Assembly: GCA_013036105.1 (NCBI GenBank)
Contig: JAAXCX010000003.1
Span: 1-64,000, forward strand
DNA: 64,000 bases
Direction of reading: 5' to 3'
Source of the DNA: Vulcanimicrobiota bacterium
Lineage (GTDB): Bacteria > Vulcanimicrobiota > Vulcanimicrobiia > Vulcanimicrobiales > Vulcanimicrobiaceae
In this document: positions 1-10,732 of the stretch, piece after piece
How the letters are laid out: each line of letters starts with the position of its first letter
Position numbering within the stretch: the first letter of the stretch is position 1
Translations under genes and position numbers: made by a program
The notes under the pieces: generated by a model
Seen by the model: the letters and a program-made list of their open reading frames with translations, nothing else
The model's database searches: none
Told to the model about the DNA's origin: nothing

Positions 1-65
1 GCCTGCGGCACAAGGGCGAGGGCGAAAAGCGCAAAGAGAGCGAGTGACGGAATGCGTCGCAACAT
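1..65 (-). CDS. Partial secreted protein, N-terminus only
   Basis: Reading leftward from an ATG at 65 gives MLRRIPSLALFALFALALVP, two arginines followed by a hydrophobic run, which is a typical signal peptide or first membrane helix. The rest lies beyond the left edge, so the product cannot be named. The start is about 10 bp after the stop of the small membrane protein at 76-318 on the same strand, which suggests one transcript. The start region has only a weak ribosome binding site. Confidence 0.45.
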   Translation of the reverse strand, partial: MLRRIPSLALFALFALALVPQ

Positions 66-75
66 GAGCCGCGCT

Positions 76-318
76 TTAGTGCGTTGCGTGGGTTTTCCCT
101 ACGTGCTCGTAATACGGAACGTTCTTATTGTAGGCCCACCACTCGCTGAAAGCGATCATCCCGCACATGACTGCGAAAAACAGGACGACGGCGTACAACC
201 AACCGCGGCGGCTCACGAGGGCCCGTGTTCGGTTATTGTAAGGATTTGCTAGCAGGGGGGTCCTGCGCGAGAGGTTGAGGTCCCCTTCATCCGTATGAGA
301 GGGTATGCGTAAACTCAC
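76..318 (-). CDS. Small single-helix membrane protein, unknown function
   Basis: The 80-residue product has one hydrophobic segment near residues 41-59 (GWLYAVVLFFAVMCGMIAF) after a basic stretch, so it should be a small inner-membrane protein with a short outside tail. No family is recognised. The longest reading starts at a GTG at 318 and overlaps the divergent transglycosylase gene by 14 bp. A shorter GTG start just before the RRGW segment is possible and would remove that overlap. The next gene leftward also begins with a signal peptide. Confidence 0.4.
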   Translation of the reverse strand: MSLRIPSHTDEGDLNLSRRTPLLANPYNNRTRALVSRRGWLYAVVLFFAVMCGMIAFSEWWAYNKNVPYYEHVGKTHATH

Positions 319-958
319 CGCTTTTATAGCCGGGACAATTTTGGCATTGTGCCTCCTCGCGGTTGGAACCCAAACGGCCTCCGCCGCGACCGCAATGGTT
401 CCGGGAAATCCGGCCGCCGTGAGCGCCTACGCGCGCGTCCTGCGCAAGATCAATCCGCATCTTCCCGCCTGGCAGAGCTCGAATCTCGCCAAGCACGTGC
501 TGCAGAATTCGGTCCGCTGGCGCGTGGACGCAAATATTCTGGTCGCGCTGGTCAGCGTCGAATCGGCGTGGCGCACGCACGCTCGCTCGTACGCCGGCGC
601 GATCGGCCTGGGACAGCTCATGCCCGGCACCGCACGCACGCTGCACGTCAATCCGCACGACCCGTATCAGAACTTACAGGGCTCGGCACACTACCTGGGC
701 GGCTTCCTGGCAAAATATCAAAACAGCCCGCACCGGTATTCGCTGGCATTTGCGGCTTACAACGCCGGCCCGAAGGCCGTCTCGGATTTCGGCGGCATTC
801 CGCCGTATTACGAAACGCAACATTACGTGGTCAAAGTGATGTCTGCGTGGAAGCGCGTCAAGCATGATCTCCACGTGCAAACGGCGATGGCCGCTGCAAG
901 AGTTCAAGTGATCTACGGGTCGCCGGACGTGCAGTACTGGTCTGCGCCGCGGCGCTAG
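305..958 (+). CDS. Lytic transglycosylase (SLT domain)
   Basis: The 217-residue product has a signal peptide (residues 1-27, cleaved near TASAA) and one SLT/goose-lysozyme-like domain over roughly residues 60-185. The catalytic glutamate is Glu86 in VSVESAWR. The family motifs GLGQLMPGTA and AFAAYNAGP follow. Enzymes of this family cut the MurNAc-GlcNAc bond of peptidoglycan with formation of 1,6-anhydro-MurNAc in the periplasm. The ATG at 305 has a GAGAGGG upstream. The 3' end overlaps the convergent phosphatase gene by 4 bp. A second SLT protein lies at 36881-37564. Confidence 0.9.
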   Translation: MRKLTAFIAGTILALCLLAVGTQTASAATAMVPGNPAAVSAYARVLRKINPHLPAWQSSNLAKHVLQNSVRWRVDANILVALVSVESAWRTHARSYAGAIGLGQLMPGTARTLHVNPHDPYQNLQGSAHYLGGFLAKYQNSPHRYSLAFAAYNAGPKAVSDFGGIPPYYETQHYVVKVMSAWKRVKHDLHVQTAMAAARVQVIYGSPDVQYWSAPRR

Positions 959-1434
959 TTCAACTCCGCCAGAATCTCCTCAATGGCCTGAACCAGCGAA
1001 CGACTCGCGACGATCGCGATAGGTTGAGCGCCGGCATTGCGCGCCGCTTCTAAATCACTCGGCAAGTCACCAACCATAACGCAACACTCCGGATCCACGC
1101 CGAGCGCGCGCGCCGCATCCAAAATCAACTTCGGTTTGGGCTTGCGGCATTCGCACTCGTCGTTGGGCTGGTGCGGGCAGTAGAGCCATACGTCGAACGG
1201 GCCGAGCAGTTCTTCCACGCGCCGGTTCACCGACTCGGCCTGCTCGCGCGTAAAGTATCCGCGGCTGATGCCGCTCTGATTCGAAACCACGCCAAGCGGA
1301 ATCTTGAGCGCGCGAAGTTTCTCGAGCGCCTCCCGCGCGCCCGGAACCGGCCGGACTTCCTCCGGGTCGCCGTTGTACGGCACGTTTTCGATCAGCGTTC
1401 CGTCGCGATCGAAAATAACGGCGCAAGGTTTCAT
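955..1434 (-). CDS. gmhB: HAD phosphatase, D-glycero-D-manno-heptose-1,7-bisphosphate 7-phosphatase type (GmhB-like)
   Basis: The 159-residue length fits GmhB. The HAD nucleophile motif is FDRDGTL near residues 8-14. The second motif is VVSNQSG. The zinc loop of the GmhB/HisB-N group is present (CPHQPNDECECRKPKP), and the last acidic motif is MVGDLPSDLEAA. Known members remove the 7-phosphate in ADP-heptose synthesis or act on histidinol phosphate. It is the last gene of a run thiC > Nramp-like > this gene, separated from the Nramp-like stop by 1 bp. Because that run sits behind a TPP riboswitch, a role as a thiamine-related phosphatase is a speculative alternative; no other heptose genes are in the window. 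Confidence 0.82.
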   Translation of the reverse strand: MKPCAVIFDRDGTLIENVPYNGDPEEVRPVPGAREALEKLRALKIPLGVVSNQSGISRGYFTREQAESVNRRVEELLGPFDVWLYCPHQPNDECECRKPKPKLILDAARALGVDPECCVMVGDLPSDLEAARNAGAQPIAIVASRSLVQAIEEILAELN

Positions 1435-1435
1435 C

Positions 1436-4441
<3,006 letters not shown>

Positions 4442-4560
4442 TACGACTACCCGATGCATCGGGAGATTCCCGCCAACACTTGGGGACTTGACGCCTCAAC
4501 CAAATCCGCGCCGCGATGATCGCGAAAGGCAACGCGCAAGCCAACCCGTAACGGGCCCAC

Positions 4561-5469
4561 GTGCGCCCGTATCTCACCCTCATCGTCGCGCAGATCGCGG
4601 TCGGGTCGGCGGCGATCTTTGCGCGCTTTGCGCTGACGGGGGCGGGGCCGCTCGCGGTGTCAGCGTCGCGGCTAACGATCGCGGCGCTCGCGCTGCTGGC
4701 GCTCGCCGCCATTCGCCGTCCGCGTGAACGTGCCGCCCTCTCGCGCCGCGATGGGGTGATCTTCGCCATCGCCGGACTCGCGCTCGCGTTCCATTTCGCG
4801 GCGTGGATTTGGTCGCTCCAATACACGAGTGTCGCGATCTCGACGCTGCTGGTTGCGACGACTCCGATCTGGACCGCGGCTTACGACGCGCTTGCGCGCG
4901 GCTTGCGGCTTTCGGCGCTCGCCCTTTTCAGCTTCGCTGCCGGCGCGGCGGGCCTCGTATTGGTTGTCGGTTTTAGCATCGCACCGTCGCCGGTTCGGGG
5001 TCACGAGGTGTTGGGAGCTTCGCTGGCGGTCGCGGGGGCGATCGGGATCGCGGCCTACTTCATTTTAATACGCGAGATCCGCGCGTCGTTCGGAACACGT
5101 GCCATCGTGACGCAAACGTACACGTGGGCCGCGGTCGTCCTGGTTGCGGCCGCGGTCGCCGCGCATCAGCCCCCGCCGCCATTGAGCGACGCCGCTGCTT
5201 GGGGCGGCATCCTCGCAATGGCGCTGATCTCGCAGCTCTTGGGCCACACCGCCATGAACTCGGCACTGCGGTGGTTCAGCGCGAGCGCCGTTGCGTTCAC
5301 GACGCTAGTCGAACCGATCGTCGCGGCGTTGCTCGCGCTTGCGATCTTCAGCGAACGGCTGAGCGCGATCGCCGTCGCCGGAGGCTTGCTCGTTTTGGTG
5401 GCCATCGCCATTTTCATCCGCGAGGAGCGGCGGGGAGAGGCCCGCTACGAGGTGAAGGCGGCTCTATGA
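4561..5469 (+). CDS. EamA/DMT-family permease
   Basis: A 302-residue protein with ten predicted membrane helices made of two EamA repeats (about 5-135 and 150-290). Typical family segments are ARFALTGAGPLAVSASRL and the C-terminal FTTLVEPIVAALLALAIFSE. Members export or exchange small metabolites such as amino acids or nucleosides; the substrate cannot be inferred here. Translation starts at a GTG at 4561. The stop overlaps the aceE start codon by 4 bp (ATGA), so it is probably co-translated with the pyruvate dehydrogenase genes. Confidence 0.88.
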   Translation: MRPYLTLIVAQIAVGSAAIFARFALTGAGPLAVSASRLTIAALALLALAAIRRPRERAALSRRDGVIFAIAGLALAFHFAAWIWSLQYTSVAISTLLVATTPIWTAAYDALARGLRLSALALFSFAAGAAGLVLVVGFSIAPSPVRGHEVLGASLAVAGAIGIAAYFILIREIRASFGTRAIVTQTYTWAAVVLVAAAVAAHQPPPPLSDAAAWGGILAMALISQLLGHTAMNSALRWFSASAVAFTTLVEPIVAALLALAIFSERLSAIAVAGGLLVLVAIAIFIREERRGEARYEVKAAL

Positions 5470-8168
5470 GCACAACGGCGGAGGATCAGGCCGCTCCGGC
5501 AGCTTCATCCGCGCAACCCGATTCCGAAGAAACGCGTGAATGGGTCGACGCAATCGAAGGCGTGATCGAACATGAGGGACCGGCTCGCGCGCAAGAACTG
5601 ATCGGCGCGATCGTCGAGGCTGCGCAACGCGGCGGCGCACATGTCTCGCTCGGGCTTTCAACGCCTTACATCAATACGATTCCGACATCGGAGCAAGAAC
5701 CGATGCCGGGCAACGACGAGCTCGAGACGCGCATCCGTCACTACGTGCGCTGGAACGCGATGGCGATGGTCGCGCGCGCCAACAAAGAGTCCTCGGAGTT
5801 GGGAGGCCACGTTGCGAGCTTCGCTTCCGCGGCCACGCTCTACGATGTCGGCTTCAATTACTTCTTCCGCGCGCCGTCCAGCCAGACCGGTGGCGATCTC
5901 GTGTTCTTCCAGGGACACTCCGCCCCAGGATTTTACGCGCGCGCATTTATGGAAGGGCGTATCACCGCCGAGCAGCTCGAAAACTTCCGGCGCGAAGTCG
6001 ACGGCAAGGGCCTGTCGTCGTATCCGCATCCGTGGCTCATGCCGGACTTCTGGCAATTTCCCACGGTGTCGATGGGGCTAGGGCCGATCATGTCGATCTA
6101 TCAGGCGCGCTTCATGCGCTATATGCACGATCGCGGCATCATCGACGCCGGCGATCGCAAAGTGTGGGCTTTCCTTGGTGACGGTGAGATGGACGAGCCC
6201 GAATCGATGGGTGCGATCGCCGTCGCATCGCGGGAAAAGCTCGATAACCTGATCTGGGTCGTCAATTGCAATCTCCAGCGGCTCGACGGGCCGGTTCGCG
6301 GCAATGGCAAGATCATTCAAGAGCTCGAAACCGACTTTAAGGGCGCGGGCTGGAATGTGATCAAAGTGATCTGGGGCAGCAATTGGGATCCGCTGCTCGA
6401 GCGTGACGACACCGGCAAACTTATCCAGGTGATGACCGAGTGCGTCGACGGAGATTACCAAACGTTCAAGGCCAACAACGGGCGTTACGTCCGCGAGAAA
6501 TTCTTCGCCCGCTATCCCGAAACGGCCGATCTCGTCGCCCATATGAGCGACGACGATATCTGGGCGCTGCAGCGGGGCGGTCACGATCCGCGCAAGGTCT
6601 ACGCCGCGTACGCGGCGGCCGTTAAACACAAGGGCCAGCCGACCGTCATCCTCGCCAAAACGATCAAAGGGTACGGCATGGGCGAGTCCGGCGAGGCGCA
6701 GAATATCGCACACCAGGCCAAGAAAATGAAAGTGGAGTCGATGCGCGCCTTCCGCGACCGCTTTCACCTGCCCATCCCCGACGATCAAGTCGAGCACCTG
6801 CCGTTTTTCCGTCCGGCCGAAAATACGCCGGAGATGAAGTATCTGCGCGATCTCGTGAAACGGCGCGGATACATTCCGTCGCGGCGCACGAAGGCCGAAG
6901 CACTCGACGTCCCGCCGCTCTCCGCGTTTGACGCGCAGCTCAAGAGCACCGGCGACCGCGAAATATCGACGACGATGGCGTTCGTGCGCATTTTGAGCAC
7001 GCTGATCAAAGATAAGAAACTCGGGCCGCGGCTCGTTCCGATAGTCGCCGACGAATCGCGCACCTTCGGCATGGAAGGCATGTTCCGCCAGCTCGGCATC
7101 TACTCGTCGGTCGGACAGCTCTACCATCCGCAAGACGCCGACCAGCTCATGTGGTACCGCGAAGACAAACAGGGGCAGATTTTACAGGAAGGCATCAACG
7201 AGGCGGGCGCGATCTCGTCGTGGATTGCGGCCGGCACGTCGTACTCGACGTACGGCGTGCAGATGATTCCGTTCTACATTTTCTATTCGATGTTCGGGTT
7301 TCAGCGCGTCGGCGATCTGGCATGGGCGGCTGCGGACTCGCGCACGCGCGGCTTCCTCATCGGCGGAACGTCCGGACGGACCACGCTCAACGGCGAGGGC
7401 CTGCAGCACGAAGACGGGCACAGCCAAGTCTTTGCATCGTTCATTCCCAACTGCGTTTCGTACGATCCCACGTACGGATACGAATTAGCGGTGATCATCC
7501 AAGACGGTTTGCGCCGGATGCTGCACGACCAGGAAGACGTATATTACTACATCACCGTCATGAACGAGAATTGTCATCACCCCGAAATGCCCAAGGGCGT
7601 CGAAGACGGCATCCTGCGCGGCATGTATCTCTTGCGGAAAGGGGCGGCTGCTAAGAACGGGCGCGTGCAATTGTTAGGCTCTGGCGCCATTCTGCGCGAA
7701 GTCGAAGCGGCCGCGGAGCTGCTTTCAGCCGACTTTGGCGTTGCAGCCGATGTTTGGAGCGTCACCAGCTTCAATCAGTTGCGCCGCGACGGCATCGACG
7801 CCGAGCGATGGAACCTCGTTCACCCCGAAGAACCGCCGCGCCAATCCTACGTCGCGCAGTGTTTAAGTGGACAGGAAGGGCCCGTCATCGCATCTACGGA
7901 CTACATCCGCACCTTCGCCGATCATATCCGGCCCTACGTCGCAAGCCCGCAACAAAACCGGCGTTACGTCACCCTGGGGACCGATGGCTTCGGGCGGAGC
8001 GATCTGCGAAGCAAGCTTCGCGAGTTCTTCGAAGTGAACCGGTATTACGTCGCGGTAGCGGCGCTGAAAGCGCTGGCCGACGACGGCAAGGTCAAGCCAT
8101 CAGTTGTTACCGCCGCGATCAAGAAGTATGGGCTCAATCCCGAAAAACCCAACCCGGTGACGGTGTGA
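5466..8168 (+). CDS. aceE: Pyruvate dehydrogenase E1 component, homodimeric AceE type
   Basis: E1 decarboxylates pyruvate with thiamine diphosphate and passes the acetyl group to the lipoyl arm of E2. The 900-residue product from the ATG at 5466 matches the single-chain AceE type: substrate motif GGHVASFASAATLYDVGFNY, ThDP/Mg site GDGEMDEPES, and second-domain motifs GTSGRTTLNGEGLQHEDGHS and YYYITVMNENCHHPEMP. The open frame extends further upstream, but the ATGA overlap with the EamA gene and the GAGGTGAAGGCGG upstream decide the start. aceF follows with a GTGA overlap. No E3 (lpd) gene is in the window. Confidence 0.98.
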   Translation: MSTTAEDQAAPAASSAQPDSEETREWVDAIEGVIEHEGPARAQELIGAIVEAAQRGGAHVSLGLSTPYINTIPTSEQEPMPGNDELETRIRHYVRWNAMAMVARANKESSELGGHVASFASAATLYDVGFNYFFRAPSSQTGGDLVFFQGHSAPGFYARAFMEGRITAEQLENFRREVDGKGLSSYPHPWLMPDFWQFPTVSMGLGPIMSIYQARFMRYMHDRGIIDAGDRKVWAFLGDGEMDEPESMGAIAVASREKLDNLIWVVNCNLQRLDGPVRGNGKIIQELETDFKGAGWNVIKVIWGSNWDPLLERDDTGKLIQVMTECVDGDYQTFKANNGRYVREKFFARYPETADLVAHMSDDDIWALQRGGHDPRKVYAAYAAAVKHKGQPTVILAKTIKGYGMGESGEAQNIAHQAKKMKVESMRAFRDRFHLPIPDDQVEHLPFFRPAENTPEMKYLRDLVKRRGYIPSRRTKAEALDVPPLSAFDAQLKSTGDREISTTMAFVRILSTLIKDKKLGPRLVPIVADESRTFGMEGMFRQLGIYSSVGQLYHPQDADQLMWYREDKQGQILQEGINEAGAISSWIAAGTSYSTYGVQMIPFYIFYSMFGFQRVGDLAWAAADSRTRGFLIGGTSGRTTLNGEGLQHEDGHSQVFASFIPNCVSYDPTYGYELAVIIQDGLRRMLHDQEDVYYYITVMNENCHHPEMPKGVEDGILRGMYLLRKGAAAKNGRVQLLGSGAILREVEAAAELLSADFGVAADVWSVTSFNQLRRDGIDAERWNLVHPEEPPRQSYVAQCLSGQEGPVIASTDYIRTFADHIRPYVASPQQNRRYVTLGTDGFGRSDLRSKLREFFEVNRYYVAVAALKALADDGKVKPSVVTAAIKKYGLNPEKPNPVTV

Positions 8169-9502
8169 TTGAGATTACCGTCCCCGACATCGGCGACTTC
8201 AAAGATATTCCCGTCATCGAAGTCTTGGTCAAACCGGGCGACTCCGTCAAAAAGAACGACTCGCTGATCACGCTCGAATCGGAAAAAGCGGCGATGGAAG
8301 TACCGGCGTCGGTTGACGGCGTGCTCAAGGACGTGCGCGTCAAAGTCGGTGACAAGGTTTCAAAAGGCTCGATCATCGCAACGATGGAGTCGTTCACGGT
8401 GGAGAAACCGCCGATCCCCGCGCCCAACACGGCTTCGGAAAAAAGCACCGAACCGGTTCGCGCGCAAGAACCAGCGCGTTCCGGCAACGGGCATCCCAAG
8501 CCGACGCCCGCCCCGGCCCCCAAGCCCAGCCCGGTTGCGGCCGAGCCGGCGCCGATCCGCACCGAAGTCGAAAACGGCGTGGCCCATGCCAGCCCGTCGA
8601 TCCGCCGCTTTGCACGCGAGCTGGGCGTCGACTTGCACGCGGTCGAACCCAGCGGGCCAAACGGCCGCGTGACCCGCGAAGACGTGCAGAGCTTCGTGAA
8701 GAGCGTCGTCCGCGGCCCTTCGACGAAGCCTGTCCTGAGCGAAGTCGAAGGGCTCAGGACAAGCTCAGGTTTTACTGTCGCGCCGATGCCCAAGATCGAC
8801 TTCGCGCAATTCGGTCCGGTCGAACGCAAGCCGCTCTCGCGCATCAAGAAAATTTCCGGGCCCAACTTGCACCGCAACTGGGTAACGATTCCGCACGTCA
8901 CGCAAGACGAGGACGCAGACGTTACCGATCTCGAGGAGTTCCGCAAAGAACTCAACGCCGAGCTCGACAAACGCGGCATCAAAGTGACCATGCTCGCCTT
9001 CCTGATCAAAGCCGCGGTCGCCGCTCTTAAGAAGTTTCCCGATTTCAACAGCTCGCTCGACGGCGACGAACTGATCTACAAGAAGTACTACAACATCGGA
9101 TTTGCGGCCGATACTGCGGGCGGCCTCATGGTGCCGGTCATCAAGGAAGCGGACCGCAAGGGTATCGCAGACTTAGCGAAAGAGACGTCGGAACTCGCTT
9201 CAAAAGCGCGTGACGGCAAACTGGCGTTGGCCGAGATGCAGGGCGGCACGTTTACGATTTCCAGCCTCGGCAGCATCGGCGGAACTTACTTCACGCCGAT
9301 CATCAACGCGCCCGAGGTTGCGATCCTCGGCGCATGCCGCGCCGCGGTACGTCCGGTGTGGGACGGGGCCGCCTTCGTTCCGCGCTTGATTCAGCCGCTT
9401 TCGCTATCTTACGACCATCGCGTCATCGACGGTGCCTCCGCTGCGCGCTTTGCGGCTTATCTCGCTACGGTGCTGGCCGATCTGCGTCGGGCGCTCGTCT
9501 GA
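8165..9502 (+). CDS. aceF: Dihydrolipoyl acetyltransferase (PDH E2)
   Basis: The 445-residue product has one lipoyl domain (about residues 1-76, lipoyl Lys41 in ESEKAAME), a Pro/Ala-rich linker, a peripheral-subunit-binding domain (about 141-178, SPSIRRFARELGVDL), and a catalytic domain from about 210 to the end with the active-site histidine in SYDHRVIDG. It transfers acetyl groups to CoA. The GTG start at 8165 overlaps the aceE stop. Residues about 184-201 (STKPVLSEVEGLRTSSG) are encoded by a dispersed palindromic repeat inserted in frame in the flexible segment between binding and catalytic domains. The last 38 bp overlap the convergent membrane-protein gene. Confidence 0.97.
   Translation: MIEITVPDIGDFKDIPVIEVLVKPGDSVKKNDSLITLESEKAAMEVPASVDGVLKDVRVKVGDKVSKGSIIATMESFTVEKPPIPAPNTASEKSTEPVRAQEPARSGNGHPKPTPAPAPKPSPVAAEPAPIRTEVENGVAHASPSIRRFARELGVDLHAVEPSGPNGRVTREDVQSFVKSVVRGPSTKPVLSEVEGLRTSSGFTVAPMPKIDFAQFGPVERKPLSRIKKISGPNLHRNWVTIPHVTQDEDADVTDLEEFRKELNAELDKRGIKVTMLAFLIKAAVAALKKFPDFNSSLDGDELIYKKYYNIGFAADTAGGLMVPVIKEADRKGIADLAKETSELASKARDGKLALAEMQGGTFTISSLGSIGGTYFTPIINAPEVAILGACRAAVRPVWDGAAFVPRLIQPLSLSYDHRVIDGASAARFAAYLATVLADLRRALV
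8716..8760 (+). repeat. Family B palindromic repeat inside aceF
   Basis: CCCTTCGAC at 8716-8724 is complementary to GTCGAAGGG at 8744-8752, and GTCCTGAGC at 8732-8740 is complementary to GCTCAGGAC at 8752-8760, so two overlapping hairpins can form. Its CCTTCGAC and CTCAGGA edges are shared with copies near 20254, 21404, 47382 and 61523. The insert keeps the aceF frame and encodes PVLSEVEG within the linker before the catalytic domain. Confidence 0.8.
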
Positions 9503-10106
9503 ACCGGAAGAACAAACGTAGCGCTATCGCGTAAGCGATGATCACGTACCCGATATATTGTAGACCGTGCACGTGCATTCCGTAGCGCACCGTGACCCAG
9601 GCGACTGCTCCAAACGCAACCCCGACTCCACCGAGCATGAGCGCGGCGCGCAATCCGCCTTCCGCGATTTTCGCCGGCACGAGTTTCCTGCGGACGTTCC
9701 AGCCGTAGAAATACTGGACTGCTAGGAGCACGTACACGGCCGCGAGCGACCATTCGTAAAACGCAAAATCGATCTTCGTATGTCCTTGGTGGAGCATCAG
9801 CTGCACGCTGTACACAGCGAAACTCACCCCAGCCAGCGTGACGAAATTGAGGACAACCATCACCGGATTGGGCACGAAGTAGTGCGTGAAGAGACGATGG
9901 TGAGCCCACCACATCCCGCACACAAGGATAAACGTAATCGCGAACGCTACGAGCGGCTCGGGCTTTGCGAGCAGACCGGCCGCGCCGTTCTTGGGAATGG
10001 CCAAGCTCAGTGCGAGCTGCGCGAGGCTAAAACCGATGATGATGTCGGAAAATGCTTCCAGACGGTGGATGAGCCGCTGCTGAGTCTCTTCCCGCGAGTC
10101 GTTCAT
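9465..10106 (-). CDS. TMEM175/DUF1211-like membrane protein, copy 2
   Basis: A 213-residue protein with about six membrane helices. The first helix carries RLEAFSDIIIGFSLAQ, corresponding to the R-x-x-x-FSD signature of the TMEM175 (DUF1211) potassium-channel family, and MWWAHHRLF follows in helix 3. In the family this first helix lines the pore. Function as a channel is inferred from family only. It is the last gene of a five-gene chain and starts in a 4-bp overlap with its paralogue at 10103-10732. It ends 38 bp inside the convergent aceF gene. The pair could form a hetero-oligomer. Confidence 0.75.
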   Translation of the reverse strand: MNDSREETQQRLIHRLEAFSDIIIGFSLAQLALSLAIPKNGAAGLLAKPEPLVAFAITFILVCGMWWAHHRLFTHYFVPNPVMVVLNFVTLAGVSFAVYSVQLMLHQGHTKIDFAFYEWSLAAVYVLLAVQYFYGWNVRRKLVPAKIAEGGLRAALMLGGVGVAFGAVAWVTVRYGMHVHGLQYIGYVIIAYAIALRLFFRFRRAPDADRPAP

Positions 10107-10732
10107 GCCGTTCGCAGGCTCGCCTCCGCCGCATCAAAGCGTTTACGCAATATGCTCGAGACCGGGGCCGCCGCGATAAAACCGGCCGTAATGAGAAAAT
10201 AAAACGGCCCCGGCTCAAAAACCAAAATGATCACAAGCGCGAAAACAAACGGAGTCGTCCACAGCCCCATGAAGGCCGCGCCCCGCACCGCGCGCAAACG
10301 CGCTGCCGGGACCTGCCGCGCTGACGCATATTTGAGTGCAATGAGATACTGGACCGTCAGCAGTGCGTAGACCATGGCGTAGCACGCAAAGTAAAAACGC
10401 ATCGCCGTCAGCGTCCCGAGTTTGGTATACGTTTCGGCCGCAAACACGACCATGACCACCGAAGCGAGCCACACGAAATTGAGTACGACCGGCCACGTCT
10501 TGGGGATGAAGAGCTGCGAAAACAGCCGGTGGTGAAAAAACCAGGCCGAGCAAACGATTGCGAATGGAAAGAGAAAATTTAGCAGGCCTAAGGGCGTGAG
10601 AAAATCATGCAGCCCTTGTTGTGAAACGACCAGCGCGGCGCCCAGTTGAGCGAGGCTGAATCCGATGACAACGTCTGAGAAGGCCTCGAGCCGTCGTGTA
10701 AAGTGCTGTTCTGATTCGTTGCGCTCGATCAT
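10103..10732 (-). CDS. TMEM175/DUF1211-like membrane protein, copy 1
   Basis: A 209-residue, six-helix membrane protein related to its downstream neighbour. The first helix reads RRLEAFSDVVIGFSLAQLG and the third AWFFHHRLFSQLF, the same positions as RLEAFSD and WWAHHRLFTHYF in the second copy. The FSD motif places both in the TMEM175/DUF1211 family. The ATG at 10732 overlaps the acnA stop by 4 bp and its own stop overlaps the next start by 4 bp, so translation looks coupled from acnA onward. The connection to aconitase is unexplained. Confidence 0.75.
   Translation of the reverse strand: MIERNESEQHFTRRLEAFSDVVIGFSLAQLGAALVVSQQGLHDFLTPLGLLNFLFPFAIVCSAWFFHHRLFSQLFIPKTWPVVLNFVWLASVVMVVFAAETYTKLGTLTAMRFYFACYAMVYALLTVQYLIALKYASARQVPAARLRAVRGAAFMGLWTTPFVFALVIILVFEPGPFYFLITAGFIAAAPVSSILRKRFDAAEASLRTA

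Noticed and set aside
8165-9502. aceF disrupted as a pseudogene by the repeat
   Set aside because: The frame and all catalytic motifs remain intact on both sides of the insert.
9465-10732. The two TMEM175-like genes as a single frameshifted gene
   Set aside because: Each has its own start, six helices and the full FSD motif, and they overlap in ATGA fashion, so they are separate paralogues.
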